Source: Pseudahrensia aquimaris (GTDB lineage: Bacteria > Pseudomonadota > Alphaproteobacteria > Rhizobiales > Rhizobiaceae). From it: a stretch of DNA of 64,000 nucleotides. Below the pieces are notes generated by a model that made no database searches, was not told the DNA's origin, and worked only from the letters and a program-made list of their open reading frames with translations. This document shows, in pieces, positions 27,889 to 35,162 of this stretch (the first letter of the stretch is position 1; every line of letters begins with the position of its first letter). The position numbers were made by a program, and so were the translations under genes. The stretch is taken from NCBI RefSeq assembly GCF_042676045.1, contig NZ_JBHTJV010000010.1:124001-188000 (forward strand), in the 5' to 3' direction.

Positions 27889-29262
27889 ATGGAATTGAAA
27901 ATGGGTCAGCCGTCAGAAAACTCTGTATCCGGCGCAGCAACAGAAGCGCCCAATACTTCATCGGATTGGGCCAGTCGGGTCAAAACAACCGCGGGCAGGG
28001 CCATATTCATCGGCCTGGTCACATTGGCCTTGTTTTTCGGTGGCTTTGGCTACTGGGCAGCAAACGCCCCGCTTGCGGGCGCAGCAATCGCCCCCGGTAT
28101 CGTAACCGCCAGCGGTCAAAACTTGCGCATTCAGCACCTTGAAGGCGGAATAATCGAGGAGATCCTTGTTCGTGAGGGCGACGAGGTCGTCAAAGGTCAG
28201 CCATTGATTAAGCTGGACCCAACAGAGGTTCGTTCCACCAGCAACCGCGTCGCGATTGCTCTCGTCTCGCTTCGTGCACGGGCAGAGCGGCTACAGGCTG
28301 AGCTGGCGGGAGACGAAACTCTCACTTTCAGCGAAGGGCTGTTGCAACAGGTTGAGCAGGCGAAAGTCGTTGATTTGTTGAGAGAACAAGCGCGTGAATT
28401 CCAAAAACGCAGGGATCGCCTCTCCACCGACGCCAGCATTATCAACCAGTCAATTGAAGCCCAAAAAGAGCGCATTGAAGGCCTGGAATCACAAATCAAA
28501 GCGCTTGAGCTTCAGAGCGAAATTCTGGTTGAGGAAATCGCCACCAAGCGCGAATTGTTGCGCCGTGGCCTGACCCGTAAGTCAGAGATCAACATACTGC
28601 GTCGCAACCAGGCAGATATTCTTGGCCGCATCGGCAGTGCCCGTTCGGCTATTGCAGAATCGAAGACCGCTATGGTCGAAGCGCAGGAACGCAAAAACAA
28701 ACTGGGCGCAGATCTTGCAGAGCAGGCAGTCAGCCAACTCAACCAAGTGCGTCAGGAAATCAACGATTTGAGCGAGCGCGGTAGCGCAGCCGAGAGCGTG
28801 TTATCCCGAATGATCGTGCGCGCTCCTGCTGATGGTGTCATCGTGACCGCGGCAAAGAATACGGTCGGAGCGGTGGTTCGCCCTGGCGAAGACCTCATGG
28901 TGCTTTTGCCCACCGGAGGCGAACTGATTGTTGAGGCGCGGGTGAATCCTGCCGACAAAGAATTGGTGAAGCAGGGGCAAGACGCGAAGCTGTTCTTCTC
29001 TACACTTGACCGCAGAACGCCGGAAGTGTCTGGCAAAATCACTTATGTCTCAGTGGACCAAGTTATTGACCCGGTGACCAACGAGCCGTATTTCCCAGCC
29101 CGATTGCAGATCGCACAGGAATTGCCAGAAGGTCTGCGTCAGGATCAAATTTTTCCCGGTCTGCCTGTTGAGACATTCATCAAGACAGGCGACCGGACGT
29201 TCCTAGAATATCTTGTCAAACCAATATCAGATCGCTTCAACCGCGCCTTCCGTGAAAGCTAG
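27889..29262 (+). CDS. HlyD-family type I secretion periplasmic adaptor
   Basis: 457 aa from the ATG at 27889 (GAAGGGAGA upstream). One membrane anchor near residues 38-58 (IFIGLVTLALFFGGFGYWAA), a lipoyl half-motif (NLRIQHLEGGIIEEILVREG), a long coiled-coil hairpin (about 120-290) and a beta-barrel closing region (MIVRAPADGVIVTAAKNTVG, then FFSTLDRRTPEVSGKITYVS). It bridges the ABC exporter and TolC. It begins 4 nt after the ABC gene stop, so the two form a unit. Confidence 0.92.
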   Translation: MELKMGQPSENSVSGAATEAPNTSSDWASRVKTTAGRAIFIGLVTLALFFGGFGYWAANAPLAGAAIAPGIVTASGQNLRIQHLEGGIIEEILVREGDEVVKGQPLIKLDPTEVRSTSNRVAIALVSLRARAERLQAELAGDETLTFSEGLLQQVEQAKVVDLLREQAREFQKRRDRLSTDASIINQSIEAQKERIEGLESQIKALELQSEILVEEIATKRELLRRGLTRKSEINILRRNQADILGRIGSARSAIAESKTAMVEAQERKNKLGADLAEQAVSQLNQVRQEINDLSERGSAAESVLSRMIVRAPADGVIVTAAKNTVGAVVRPGEDLMVLLPTGGELIVEARVNPADKELVKQGQDAKLFFSTLDRRTPEVSGKITYVSVDQVIDPVTNEPYFPARLQIAQELPEGLRQDQIFPGLPVETFIKTGDRTFLEYLVKPISDRFNRAFRES

Positions 29263-29271
29263 GGGTTAGGG

Positions 29272-29517
29272 TCAGCACGCAGCACGGTAGGTTCGACCCC
29301 GTCTGTCGCGGTAGATGCAGCGACCGTCACGTGCTCGACCGATCAAAGCACCTGTCACGCCGCCAATAGCTGCCCCTACGGCGGCTCCTGTCTTGGTGCC
29401 TGTAGTGATCGCTCCAGCTGTTGCACCGATGCCGGCACCGACCGCAGCGCCTCTTTCTGTGGGCGTGCAAGCCGTAAGGCTCAGTATGGCTATGGCGATA
29501 ATGCTCAAACATTTCAT
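29272..29517 (-). CDS. Glycine-zipper lipoprotein
   Basis: 81 aa. A lipoprotein signal peptide ends in LTAC (cleavage before Cys17), followed by alternating Gly/Ala zipper repeats (AVGAGIGATAGAITTGTKTG, AVGAAIGGVTGALIGRA) and a Cys-bounded basic end (CIYRDRRGRTYRAAC). Such small outer-membrane or periplasmic proteins (YMGG / Rickettsia 17 kDa-like) have structural roles. It is convergent with the adaptor gene, 9 nt apart. Confidence 0.75.
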   Translation of the reverse strand: MKCLSIIAIAILSLTACTPTERGAAVGAGIGATAGAITTGTKTGAAVGAAIGGVTGALIGRARDGRCIYRDRRGRTYRAAC

Positions 29518-29644
29518 GGCTGTCTCCGTCTATCAAGCGGCGCACACGTCGGGCGCGCTACATAGGTGAAGGCTAAACGCGACAGCATCATGTTGGTCAC
29601 CAGATCAGCCCATCACATTGGGTGACAGGCGTTAATCTGAGCCT

Positions 29645-30598
29645 TTAACTGCGTAGCTTTTCACATTCGGGAACAAGGTTTATCGGTGCGCCCTTCATCT
29701 CAAAAGCACGCAGATTGTCGACAACCCGCTGCGCCATCGCCGCGCGGGTCTCCTCCGTCGCACTGCCGACATGCGGTTGTAAAACCACGTTATCCATCTT
29801 GCACAATACTTCCGGCACGTGCGGTTCTTTCTCAAACACATCCAGACCTGCCGCACCCAAGCGCCCCTCGCTCAAAGCCGAGATCATTGCTTGCTCGTCT
29901 ATAACGGTGCCGCGCGATAGATTGATAATCGTGCCATCGGGCCCTAGCGCATTCATCACATCGGTATTGATCAATTTGTTGGTTGCAGGCCCACCCGGCG
30001 TGATGACGATCAAGACATCGGAAGCAGAGGCCATCTCCACCAGATCGCCATAATAGCGATGGGCCACGCCCGGTTTTTCGTTGCGGGAATGATAGACGAC
30101 CTCGCAATTGAAAACCGAAAGTTTGTGCGCAATCGCTTCACCGATACGTCCAAGACCAACAATGCCAACCGTCTTGCCTGCGATACTGCGGGTTAGTGGC
30201 GCATCTCCATTTTTCTCCCACGCTCCAGAACGCACATATTTGTCGTGCAACACCAAACGGCGCATGGTTGCCAGCAACAGCATGATAGTGGTGTTGGCCA
30301 CATCATCGTTCAAAACGTCGGGCGTGTGCCCAACCATGATGCCTTTCGAAGCCGCATGTTCAGCCGCGACGCCATCGTAACCGACCCCAAAAGATGAAAT
30401 CATTTCCAGCGATGGCAGCTTGTCGATCAGGTTCTGCGGCGCATAGCCGAAGGTGGCAACCGCAGTTACACCCTGGAAATTCTTGCCATCAGACGCAGCG
30501 ATTTCATCTTTGGTTGTATGATGCACCGTGTAGAGATCGGACAATTTGTCCGCGATCGGTGGATTAAAATTTCCGATGATGAGCAACTCTTTAGACAT
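29645..30598 (-). CDS. D-2-hydroxyacid dehydrogenase (hydroxypyruvate/glyoxylate reductase type)
   Basis: 317 aa. NAD(P)-binding motif GKTVGIVGLGRIGEAIAHKL; the catalytic triad appears as Arg in INLSRGTVIDEQ, Glu in LDVFEKEPHVP and His in VVLQPHVGSAT. It reduces a 2-oxoacid such as glyoxylate or hydroxypyruvate. It is divergent from the altronate dehydratase-type gene, suggesting shared control in sugar-acid breakdown. The exact substrate is not determinable here. Confidence 0.88.
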   Translation of the reverse strand: MSKELLIIGNFNPPIADKLSDLYTVHHTTKDEIAASDGKNFQGVTAVATFGYAPQNLIDKLPSLEMISSFGVGYDGVAAEHAASKGIMVGHTPDVLNDDVANTTIMLLLATMRRLVLHDKYVRSGAWEKNGDAPLTRSIAGKTVGIVGLGRIGEAIAHKLSVFNCEVVYHSRNEKPGVAHRYYGDLVEMASASDVLIVITPGGPATNKLINTDVMNALGPDGTIINLSRGTVIDEQAMISALSEGRLGAAGLDVFEKEPHVPEVLCKMDNVVLQPHVGSATEETRAAMAQRVVDNLRAFEMKGAPINLVPECEKLRS

Positions 30599-30750
30599 GA
30601 ACCAACCTTTTTGGGCTTACATTTCGTCCATTGTTGAACATCAACCGATGAAACGACACAAGCCCTGCGGTGCAAAACCGATTGGCTCTGGACAAAAGGC
30701 TCAACCATCGGTGCAATTGGCGGCCACGAAGCCCTTTGAAGCCGCACACT

Positions 30751-32256
30751 ATGTCTCTGACCATCCGCCTCGACCCGACCGACAACGTCGTCACCGCTAC
30801 CCGCTCGCTGGAAGCAGGAATTGATGCTGATGGGGTGACAACCAATGGGATGGTCCCGCGCGGCCACAAGGTTGCCTCTGTTGCCATCGCCAAAGGTGAG
30901 GCAGTTCGCAAATACGCCCAGATCATTGGCTATGCGGCGCGCGACATAGCCCCGGGCGATCACGTTCACACGCACAACGTCGAGTTTCGCGCCACGGATG
31001 CAACACACGATTTCGCAACAGATCTTCGACCCGTACCGCTAGCGGAAACCGTGGACACTTTTATGGGGTATCGGCGCACCAACGGGCGGGTTGGAACCCG
31101 AAATTACATTGCAGTCATTACTTCGGTAAATTGCTCTGCCACCGCCGCGCGTCGCATCGCCGATGCGTTTGGGCCGGAAGAACTTGCCGATTTCCCCAAT
31201 GTCGACGGCGTAGTCGCTTTCGTCCACGGCACCGGTTGCGGCATGGCAGGCAGCGGCGAAGGCTTTGACGCACTGCAGCGCGTCATGTGGGGATACGCCC
31301 GTCACCCGAACCATGCCGGCGTGCTAATGGTTGGGCTCGGTTGCGAGATGAACCAAATCGACTGGCTGTTGGAAGCCTATGGCATTGAGAAAGGCCCATT
31401 GTTTCATGCCATGAACATTCAAGACGTTGCCGGCCTTCAAAAAACCATTGATCTTGGAATCGAGAAGATTCGCGCCATGTTGCCCATCGCCAACGAAGCC
31501 AAACGTGAGCCGTGCCCTGCATCCGAACTCATTGTCGCGCTGCAATGCGGCGGTTCCGACGCATGGTCTGGTATCACGGCTAACCCGGCATTGGGTTACG
31601 CTTGCGACTTGCTCGTTGCACAAGGCGGCACAGGCGTGTTGGCCGAAACGCCGGAAATATACGGCGCCGAGCACCTGCTAACCCGCAGGGCAATCGATGA
31701 AAAAACGGGCCAAAAATTGGTCAGTCTCATTCATTGGTGGGAGGACTATACCCACCGCAATCGCGGTTCGATGGACAACAATCCTTCACCTGGAAACAAA
31801 AAAGGCGGTCTTACTACCATCTTGGAAAAATCTCTCGGCGCTGCCGCCAAAGGGGGCACCAGTCCGCTGACAGGCGTGTTCAAATATGGTGAGCCGATCA
31901 CCAGCAAGGGCTTCACTTTCATGGATTCGCCGGGATACGACCCCGCATCCGTAACGGGTCAAATCGCTTCGGGCTGCAATCTTGTCACGTTCACCACAGG
32001 ACGTGGTTCGGCCTTCGGCTCTAAACCTGCCCCCTGCGTGAAAATTTCAACCAACACCCAGATGTATGAACGCATGAGCGATGACATGGACTTCAACGCT
32101 GGCAGCATCCTCAGCGACGGTCAGTCAGTCGAAGAGGCGGGCAGAGCGATCTATGAAATGCTGCTGCGGGTTGCCTCCGGTGAGCAGACGAAATCCGAAC
32201 GCCAAGGGCTAGGTGACTATGAATTTGTGCCGTGGCAAATCGGCGCGACCATGTAA
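30751..32256 (+). CDS. UxaA-family altronate/galactarate-type dehydratase
   Basis: 501 aa from the ATG at 30751. An N-terminal SAF domain (about residues 1-85) is followed by FMGYRRTNGRVGTRNYIAVI and the conserved DNNPSPGNKKGGLTTILEKS, then TTGRGSAFGSKPAPCVKIST. This is the undivided altronate dehydratase form (E. coli UxaA is of similar length), an iron-dependent enzyme giving 2-keto-3-deoxy sugar acids. Other sugar acids are possible. The GTG at 30670 would add an unconserved extension. Confidence 0.87.
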   Translation: MSLTIRLDPTDNVVTATRSLEAGIDADGVTTNGMVPRGHKVASVAIAKGEAVRKYAQIIGYAARDIAPGDHVHTHNVEFRATDATHDFATDLRPVPLAETVDTFMGYRRTNGRVGTRNYIAVITSVNCSATAARRIADAFGPEELADFPNVDGVVAFVHGTGCGMAGSGEGFDALQRVMWGYARHPNHAGVLMVGLGCEMNQIDWLLEAYGIEKGPLFHAMNIQDVAGLQKTIDLGIEKIRAMLPIANEAKREPCPASELIVALQCGGSDAWSGITANPALGYACDLLVAQGGTGVLAETPEIYGAEHLLTRRAIDEKTGQKLVSLIHWWEDYTHRNRGSMDNNPSPGNKKGGLTTILEKSLGAAAKGGTSPLTGVFKYGEPITSKGFTFMDSPGYDPASVTGQIASGCNLVTFTTGRGSAFGSKPAPCVKISTNTQMYERMSDDMDFNAGSILSDGQSVEEAGRAIYEMLLRVASGEQTKSERQGLGDYEFVPWQIGATM

Positions 32257-32304
32257 AAAAGCGCCGGTTTCCGCAGTTCTATCATGAAGGGATCACCAAT
32301 CTTT

Positions 32305-32322
32305 CAAAGTGTCATCACTTTG
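32305..32322. repeat. Inverted repeat CAAAGTG-TCAT-CACTTTG
   Basis: Perfect 7-bp arms, 48 nt after the uxaA-type stop and 82 nt before the small downstream gene. There is no following T-run, so it is a better operator candidate than terminator. Confidence 0.4.
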
Positions 32323-32404
32323 TGACTCTTATCTCGTCACAATTCGTTTCCATGTTGTTAACCATAATTTCTGACACTGGAACTGCACGGAGAAGGATAG
32401 GACC

Positions 32405-32581
32405 ATGGCACAACGTCAACACAGTCTGCGCGATGCCCCGCAGCCAAAAAGACCGGAAATGGTGCGCATAAAGCGCAAAGAAAAGCCCGCAATGCGCCCG
32501 AATGCGCAGGATTTCTTTTCGCCTTGGACGGTGCCCGTCGATCCGCGTTTCGCAGAAGATTCAACGCGTCCACGACACTAA
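32405..32581 (+). CDS. Small basic hypothetical protein
   Basis: 58 aa, MAQRQHSLRDAPQPKRPEMV at the start and FFSPWTVPVDPRFAEDSTRP near the end; no family recognised. CGGAGAAGGA lies upstream of the ATG at a good distance, which is the main support. It is the last chromosomal gene before the inserted element; its stop is 26 nt from the left attachment repeat. In the uninterrupted chromosome it would directly precede the tRNA-Thr gene on the opposite strand. Confidence 0.6.
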   Translation: MAQRQHSLRDAPQPKRPEMVRIKRKEKPAMRPNAQDFFSPWTVPVDPRFAEDSTRPRH

Positions 32582-32607
32582 GCGAAAACGATCATTGGCA
32601 TGGTGAA

Positions 32608-32616
32608 AAATGGTGC
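32608..32616 (+). repeat. Left attachment-site core (attL)
   Basis: The block aaatggtgc is shared exactly with 60151-60159. At the right copy TGGTGC is the complement of the tRNA-Thr 3' end GCACCA. Crossover within this block explains both junctions and keeps the recombinase frame open in the circular form. Confidence 0.8.
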
Positions 32617-32753
32617 GCCTAGAGGGAGAAACTTCAAACTCCCTCTTTGAGACCTTAGAAGATTGGAACGCCTATCTCAAAGCCGAAAAGATCGAATTTC
32701 CACAAAGGGAGAATCCATCACGCCAGCCTTCCCGTAGAGGGCCTTCGCTATGA
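32610..32753 (+). other. Detached 3' end of the serine recombinase gene
   Basis: A 47-codon frame starting ATG GTG at the attachment core, followed by RLEGETSNSLFETLEDWN, and ending in TGA at 32751-32753, where the mobC ATG overlaps it (ATGA). At the other end of the element the recombinase frame reaches the same ATG GTG (60153) in the same phase. Joining the ends gives a recombinase of about 560 residues ending in this tail instead of the antisense-tRNA tail. In the integrated state there is no ribosome-binding site of its own in view, so it is probably not translated as a separate protein. Confidence 0.8.
32621..32646. repeat. Inverted repeat beside attL, possible oriT or attP arm
   Basis: AGAGGGAG and CTCCCTCT are perfect 8-bp arms separated by ten bases, 4 nt inside the left end and 104 nt before mobC. 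Relaxases of this type act at inverted repeats close to mobC, so this could be part of oriT; serine integrases also use arm repeats next to the core. Nothing in the sequence alone decides between these. Confidence 0.45.
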
Positions 32754-33199
32754 TGGAAGGAGCATATTCGTCCGAAGGTTCGAGGCTCAACTCGACGTTC
32801 CAGTCGGTTTCCGTAAAGCGCAAGTCAGTGAGAAATCACTCGCCCAGGGTCACGCTGCGCCTCACCGAAGAAGAGCTCGATCGCCTGAAGCGCGCGGCAG
32901 CAGGAGTTTCCATCAGCGCCTACATTCGGAAGCAGTTGTTTGGCGATCAGGTATCATTGCGAAAGACCAGAAGTCGCGTTCCTGTCAAAAATCAGAAAGC
33001 CCTCGCGCAGGTACTCGGTAAACTCGGCGAAACCCGTATTTCCAACAATCTTAATCAGATTGCCTATGAGGCGAACTGCGGTTCATTGCTGATGGATCAG
33101 CAGACCGAAGAAGAGCTGAAGATAGCGTGCGCTCATATTGCCTGGATGCGCGTGAAGCTGATCGAAGCCCTTGGCTTGAAAGGAAGCCAAGAAGGATGA
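32750..33199 (+). CDS. mobC: MobC-like relaxosome protein
   Basis: 149 aa. The centre VTLRLTEEELDRLKRAAAGV followed by SISAYIRKQLFG is a ribbon-helix-helix, and RISNNLNQIAYEANCG is the conserved MobC segment. MobC binds oriT and helps the relaxase open DNA. Its ATG overlaps the stop of the recombinase tail and its own stop overlaps the relaxase ATG, so in the circular element all three would be in one transcription unit. Two adjacent ATGs are possible starts. Confidence 0.85.
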   Translation: MMEGAYSSEGSRLNSTFQSVSVKRKSVRNHSPRVTLRLTEEELDRLKRAAAGVSISAYIRKQLFGDQVSLRKTRSRVPVKNQKALAQVLGKLGETRISNNLNQIAYEANCGSLLMDQQTEEELKIACAHIAWMRVKLIEALGLKGSQEG

Positions 33200-34206
33200 T
33201 CCTCAAGGGCAATCAACGTGCAGGTGGTCGGCAGTTGGCTCGTCACCTCCTAAATGATCGGGATAATGACCATGTTGCTATCCACGATCTGCGCGGCTTC
33301 ATTTCAGAGGATTTGAACGGTGCATTTACTGAGGCGTTTGCCGTCAGCAAAGGCACTAGGTGTACGCAATTCCTTTTTTCGCTCAGTCTGAATCCACCAG
33401 AGAATGCCCGAGTGCCGACCGCTGTATTCGAAAAGGCAATCGATAAAATCGAGGAACGTCTCGGTCTATCCAATCAGCCTAGAGCGATTGTGTTCCATGA
33501 AAAAGAAGGGCGTCGACACGCTCATTGTGTCTGGTCGCGAATTGACACCTCTGAGATGAAAGCGATCAATCTGCCGCACTACAAAATGCGCTTGCGCGAC
33601 ATATCCCGTCAGCTCTTTCTAGAGAATGACTGGCGGATGCCTCGCGGATTACAAAACGCGCAAGAGCGAGACCCGTTGGGATTTTGCCAAGCGGAACATC
33701 AGCAGGCGAAGAGGACGGAGCAAAGCGCATCTGCCATCAAGAAGATTTTCAAAGAGTGCTGGGCAGCCTCAGACTCCGCCGTATCATTTGGCCATGCGTT
33801 GAAAGAACATGGCTACTGTCTTGCTAGAGGTGATCGACGAGGTCATGTCGCTGTCGATGCGGATGGCGAAGTGTTTGCTATGTCCCGATGGCTCGATCTG
33901 AAGGCCAAGGATGTTCGTGCCAAATTGGGTGATGGATTGTCACTTCCGTCAGTTGAAGAGGCAAAGGCCTGGATCAAGCAAAAGACCAATGACGTTCCAA
34001 GCGAGGAATTGGCTGAAGCGACACGACAGATTCGTAAAAAGCTGCTTGATTTGGAAGCGCGACGCGTTGATCTCGTGAAAAACCAACGAGCGGAAAGGAG
34101 GGTGCTAGCTGAAAAACAGGCTGCGAGACGAGACGAGGAAAAAAAGAATTCGTGCCGCTCGCTTACCGACTGGTTTGAAAGCCTTGTGGTTTCGTGTGAC
34201 TGGTAA
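33196..34206 (+). CDS. Relaxase, MobA/VirD2 family (frameshifted)
   Basis: 336 aa in this frame. The N-terminal nuclease domain has the metal-binding HxH..W motif in GRRHAHCVWSRID (about residue 110), and upstream QFLFSLSLNPPENA. It nicks oriT and leads the strand into the recipient. The C-terminal part is coiled-coil and highly charged. At 34139-34145 there is a run of seven A; with six A the frame would continue into the C-terminal segment at 34145-34477. As it stands the protein ends early with an unrelated tail (NSCRSLTDWFESLVVSCDW). The nuclease domain is intact, so activity is still possible. Confidence 0.85.
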   Translation: MILKGNQRAGGRQLARHLLNDRDNDHVAIHDLRGFISEDLNGAFTEAFAVSKGTRCTQFLFSLSLNPPENARVPTAVFEKAIDKIEERLGLSNQPRAIVFHEKEGRRHAHCVWSRIDTSEMKAINLPHYKMRLRDISRQLFLENDWRMPRGLQNAQERDPLGFCQAEHQQAKRTEQSASAIKKIFKECWAASDSAVSFGHALKEHGYCLARGDRRGHVAVDADGEVFAMSRWLDLKAKDVRAKLGDGLSLPSVEEAKAWIKQKTNDVPSEELAEATRQIRKKLLDLEARRVDLVKNQRAERRVLAEKQAARRDEEKKNSCRSLTDWFESLVVSCDW

Positions 34207-34477
34207 ATACCAAAAGATCGCAAAGCAAAATGCAGACGAAAAGTTCGCGTGTGACGTTCGTGATAATACGGAACGTCAGCGCTTGATTGAACAACACTTG
34301 CGACAACGTCAGCGCCTTCTGACAGAAATGAAAATGACCAATCTCCAAAAGGAGATTGGCCTAGAAAGCTCTAAGCGGTCAGATGCTCCGAGCAAGAGCG
34401 TGAACGATGTTCAACGAAGCGCGATCCGTAGTCCCGCCAAGACAAAATTTCGAAGAGGACGTCATCAAAGCGGATAG
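34145..34477 (+). pseudogene. Out-of-frame C-terminal part of the relaxase
   Basis: Read in the +1 frame after the A7 run, the sequence continues KRIRAARLPTGLKALWFRVT, then GKYQKIAKQNADEKFACDV, like the C-terminal tail of rhizobial relaxases, and stops at 34477. It has no start codon with a ribosome-binding site. The simplest reading is a one-base insertion in a homopolymer; slippage at the A7 run could produce some full-length protein. Confidence 0.7.
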
Positions 34478-34482
34478 TTTTA

Positions 34483-34505
34483 TTGCATCATGACGTATGA
34501 TGCAA
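34483..34505. promoter_or_regulatory. Upstream palindromic operator of the R-M operon
   Basis: TTGCATCAT-GACGT-ATGATGCAA: perfect 9-bp arms with a 5-bp spacer, 11 nt upstream of the -35 element. The half-site GCATCAT and the 5-bp spacing are repeated at 34546-34564. Confidence 0.65.
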
Positions 34506-34515
34506 AAAATATTTG

Positions 34516-34544
34516 TTGACTCTGGGTCAGGTAATCACTATTTT
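34516..34544 (+). promoter_or_regulatory. Promoter of the restriction-modification operon
   Basis: TTGACT (34516-34521), exactly 17 nt, then TATTTT (34539-34544). Transcription would begin about 34550-34551, at the ATG of the half-HsdS gene, giving a leaderless or nearly leaderless message. Two related palindromes flank the promoter. Confidence 0.65.
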
Positions 34545-34545
34545 C

Positions 34546-34564
34546 GCATCATGGACAATGATGC
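34546..34564. promoter_or_regulatory. Downstream palindromic operator over the start codon
   Basis: GCATCAT-GGACA-ATGATGC: perfect 7-bp arms, same half-site and 5-bp spacing as the upstream palindrome. It covers the predicted transcription start and the ATG at 34551, a position where a bound protein would block initiation. Confidence 0.65.
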
Positions 34565-35162
34565 ACAAATTTACATAAAGCTAGCCGACGCTGTGACGGT
34601 CACGGCAGGATATCCGTTACGCCGTTCTGCTGAGGCTCTGGATGACGGCGATGTTCGTCTGATTCAGCTCAAGAATACAAACCCAGACGGTGCGATTAAT
34701 TGGATGGAGGTGGCTTCCATTTCGCTGCCATCCAAACGTGAGCCAAATTGGCTGACCAATGAAGATGTCATCTTCTCAGCGCGTGGAACAAGAACTTTTG
34801 CTTACCCGCTTGATAATGTCCCCCCGAAAACAGTTTGTGCCCCTCAGTTTTTTGTTCTGAGCATCCGCAATACGAATGATCTTTCTCCGCACTTTCTTGC
34901 ATGGCAGATTAATCAAAAGCCTGCGCAAGACTACTTCCAACGAAACGCCACTGGCTCACATATTTTGAACATTCGCCGCTCGGTCTTGGAAGAACTAACG
35001 ATCACCGTGCCCAACATTCAAAAGCAAATGATGATTGTCACATTTTGGCAGGCGGCGCAGAGAGAGCGCTCACTCTTAAATAGCTTGATAGAAAACCGAA
35101 ATTCTCAACTCGAAGCATTGGCCGCTGGCCTTGCACCTAATGGCAAGGAGGCCAGGATATGA
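34551..35162 (+). CDS. Single-domain HsdS-like specificity protein (half-S)
   Basis: 203 aa from the ATG at 34551 (221 aa from 34497, which would place the promoter inside the gene). It looks like one target-recognition domain of a type I specificity subunit: LADAVTVTAGYPLRRSAEA, NATGSHILNIRRSVLEELTI and the helical end FWQAAQRERSLLNSLIENRN. A full two-domain HsdS is encoded separately at 37710. Half-S proteins can pair to recognise symmetric split sites. The gene's own promoter carries two symmetric split palindromes, so autoregulation, alone or with HsdM, is a reasonable guess. Its stop overlaps the hsdM start by 4 nt. Confidence 0.72.
   Translation: MDNDAQIYIKLADAVTVTAGYPLRRSAEALDDGDVRLIQLKNTNPDGAINWMEVASISLPSKREPNWLTNEDVIFSARGTRTFAYPLDNVPPKTVCAPQFFVLSIRNTNDLSPHFLAWQINQKPAQDYFQRNATGSHILNIRRSVLEELTITVPNIQKQMMIVTFWQAAQRERSLLNSLIENRNSQLEALAAGLAPNGKEARI

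Noticed and set aside
34133..34206. Programmed -1 frameshift at the A AAA AAG heptamer in the relaxase
   Set aside because: The heptamer is in the right phase, but a -1 shift reaches a stop within about ten codons. The relaxase-like continuation is in the +1 frame, so a homopolymer insertion fits better.
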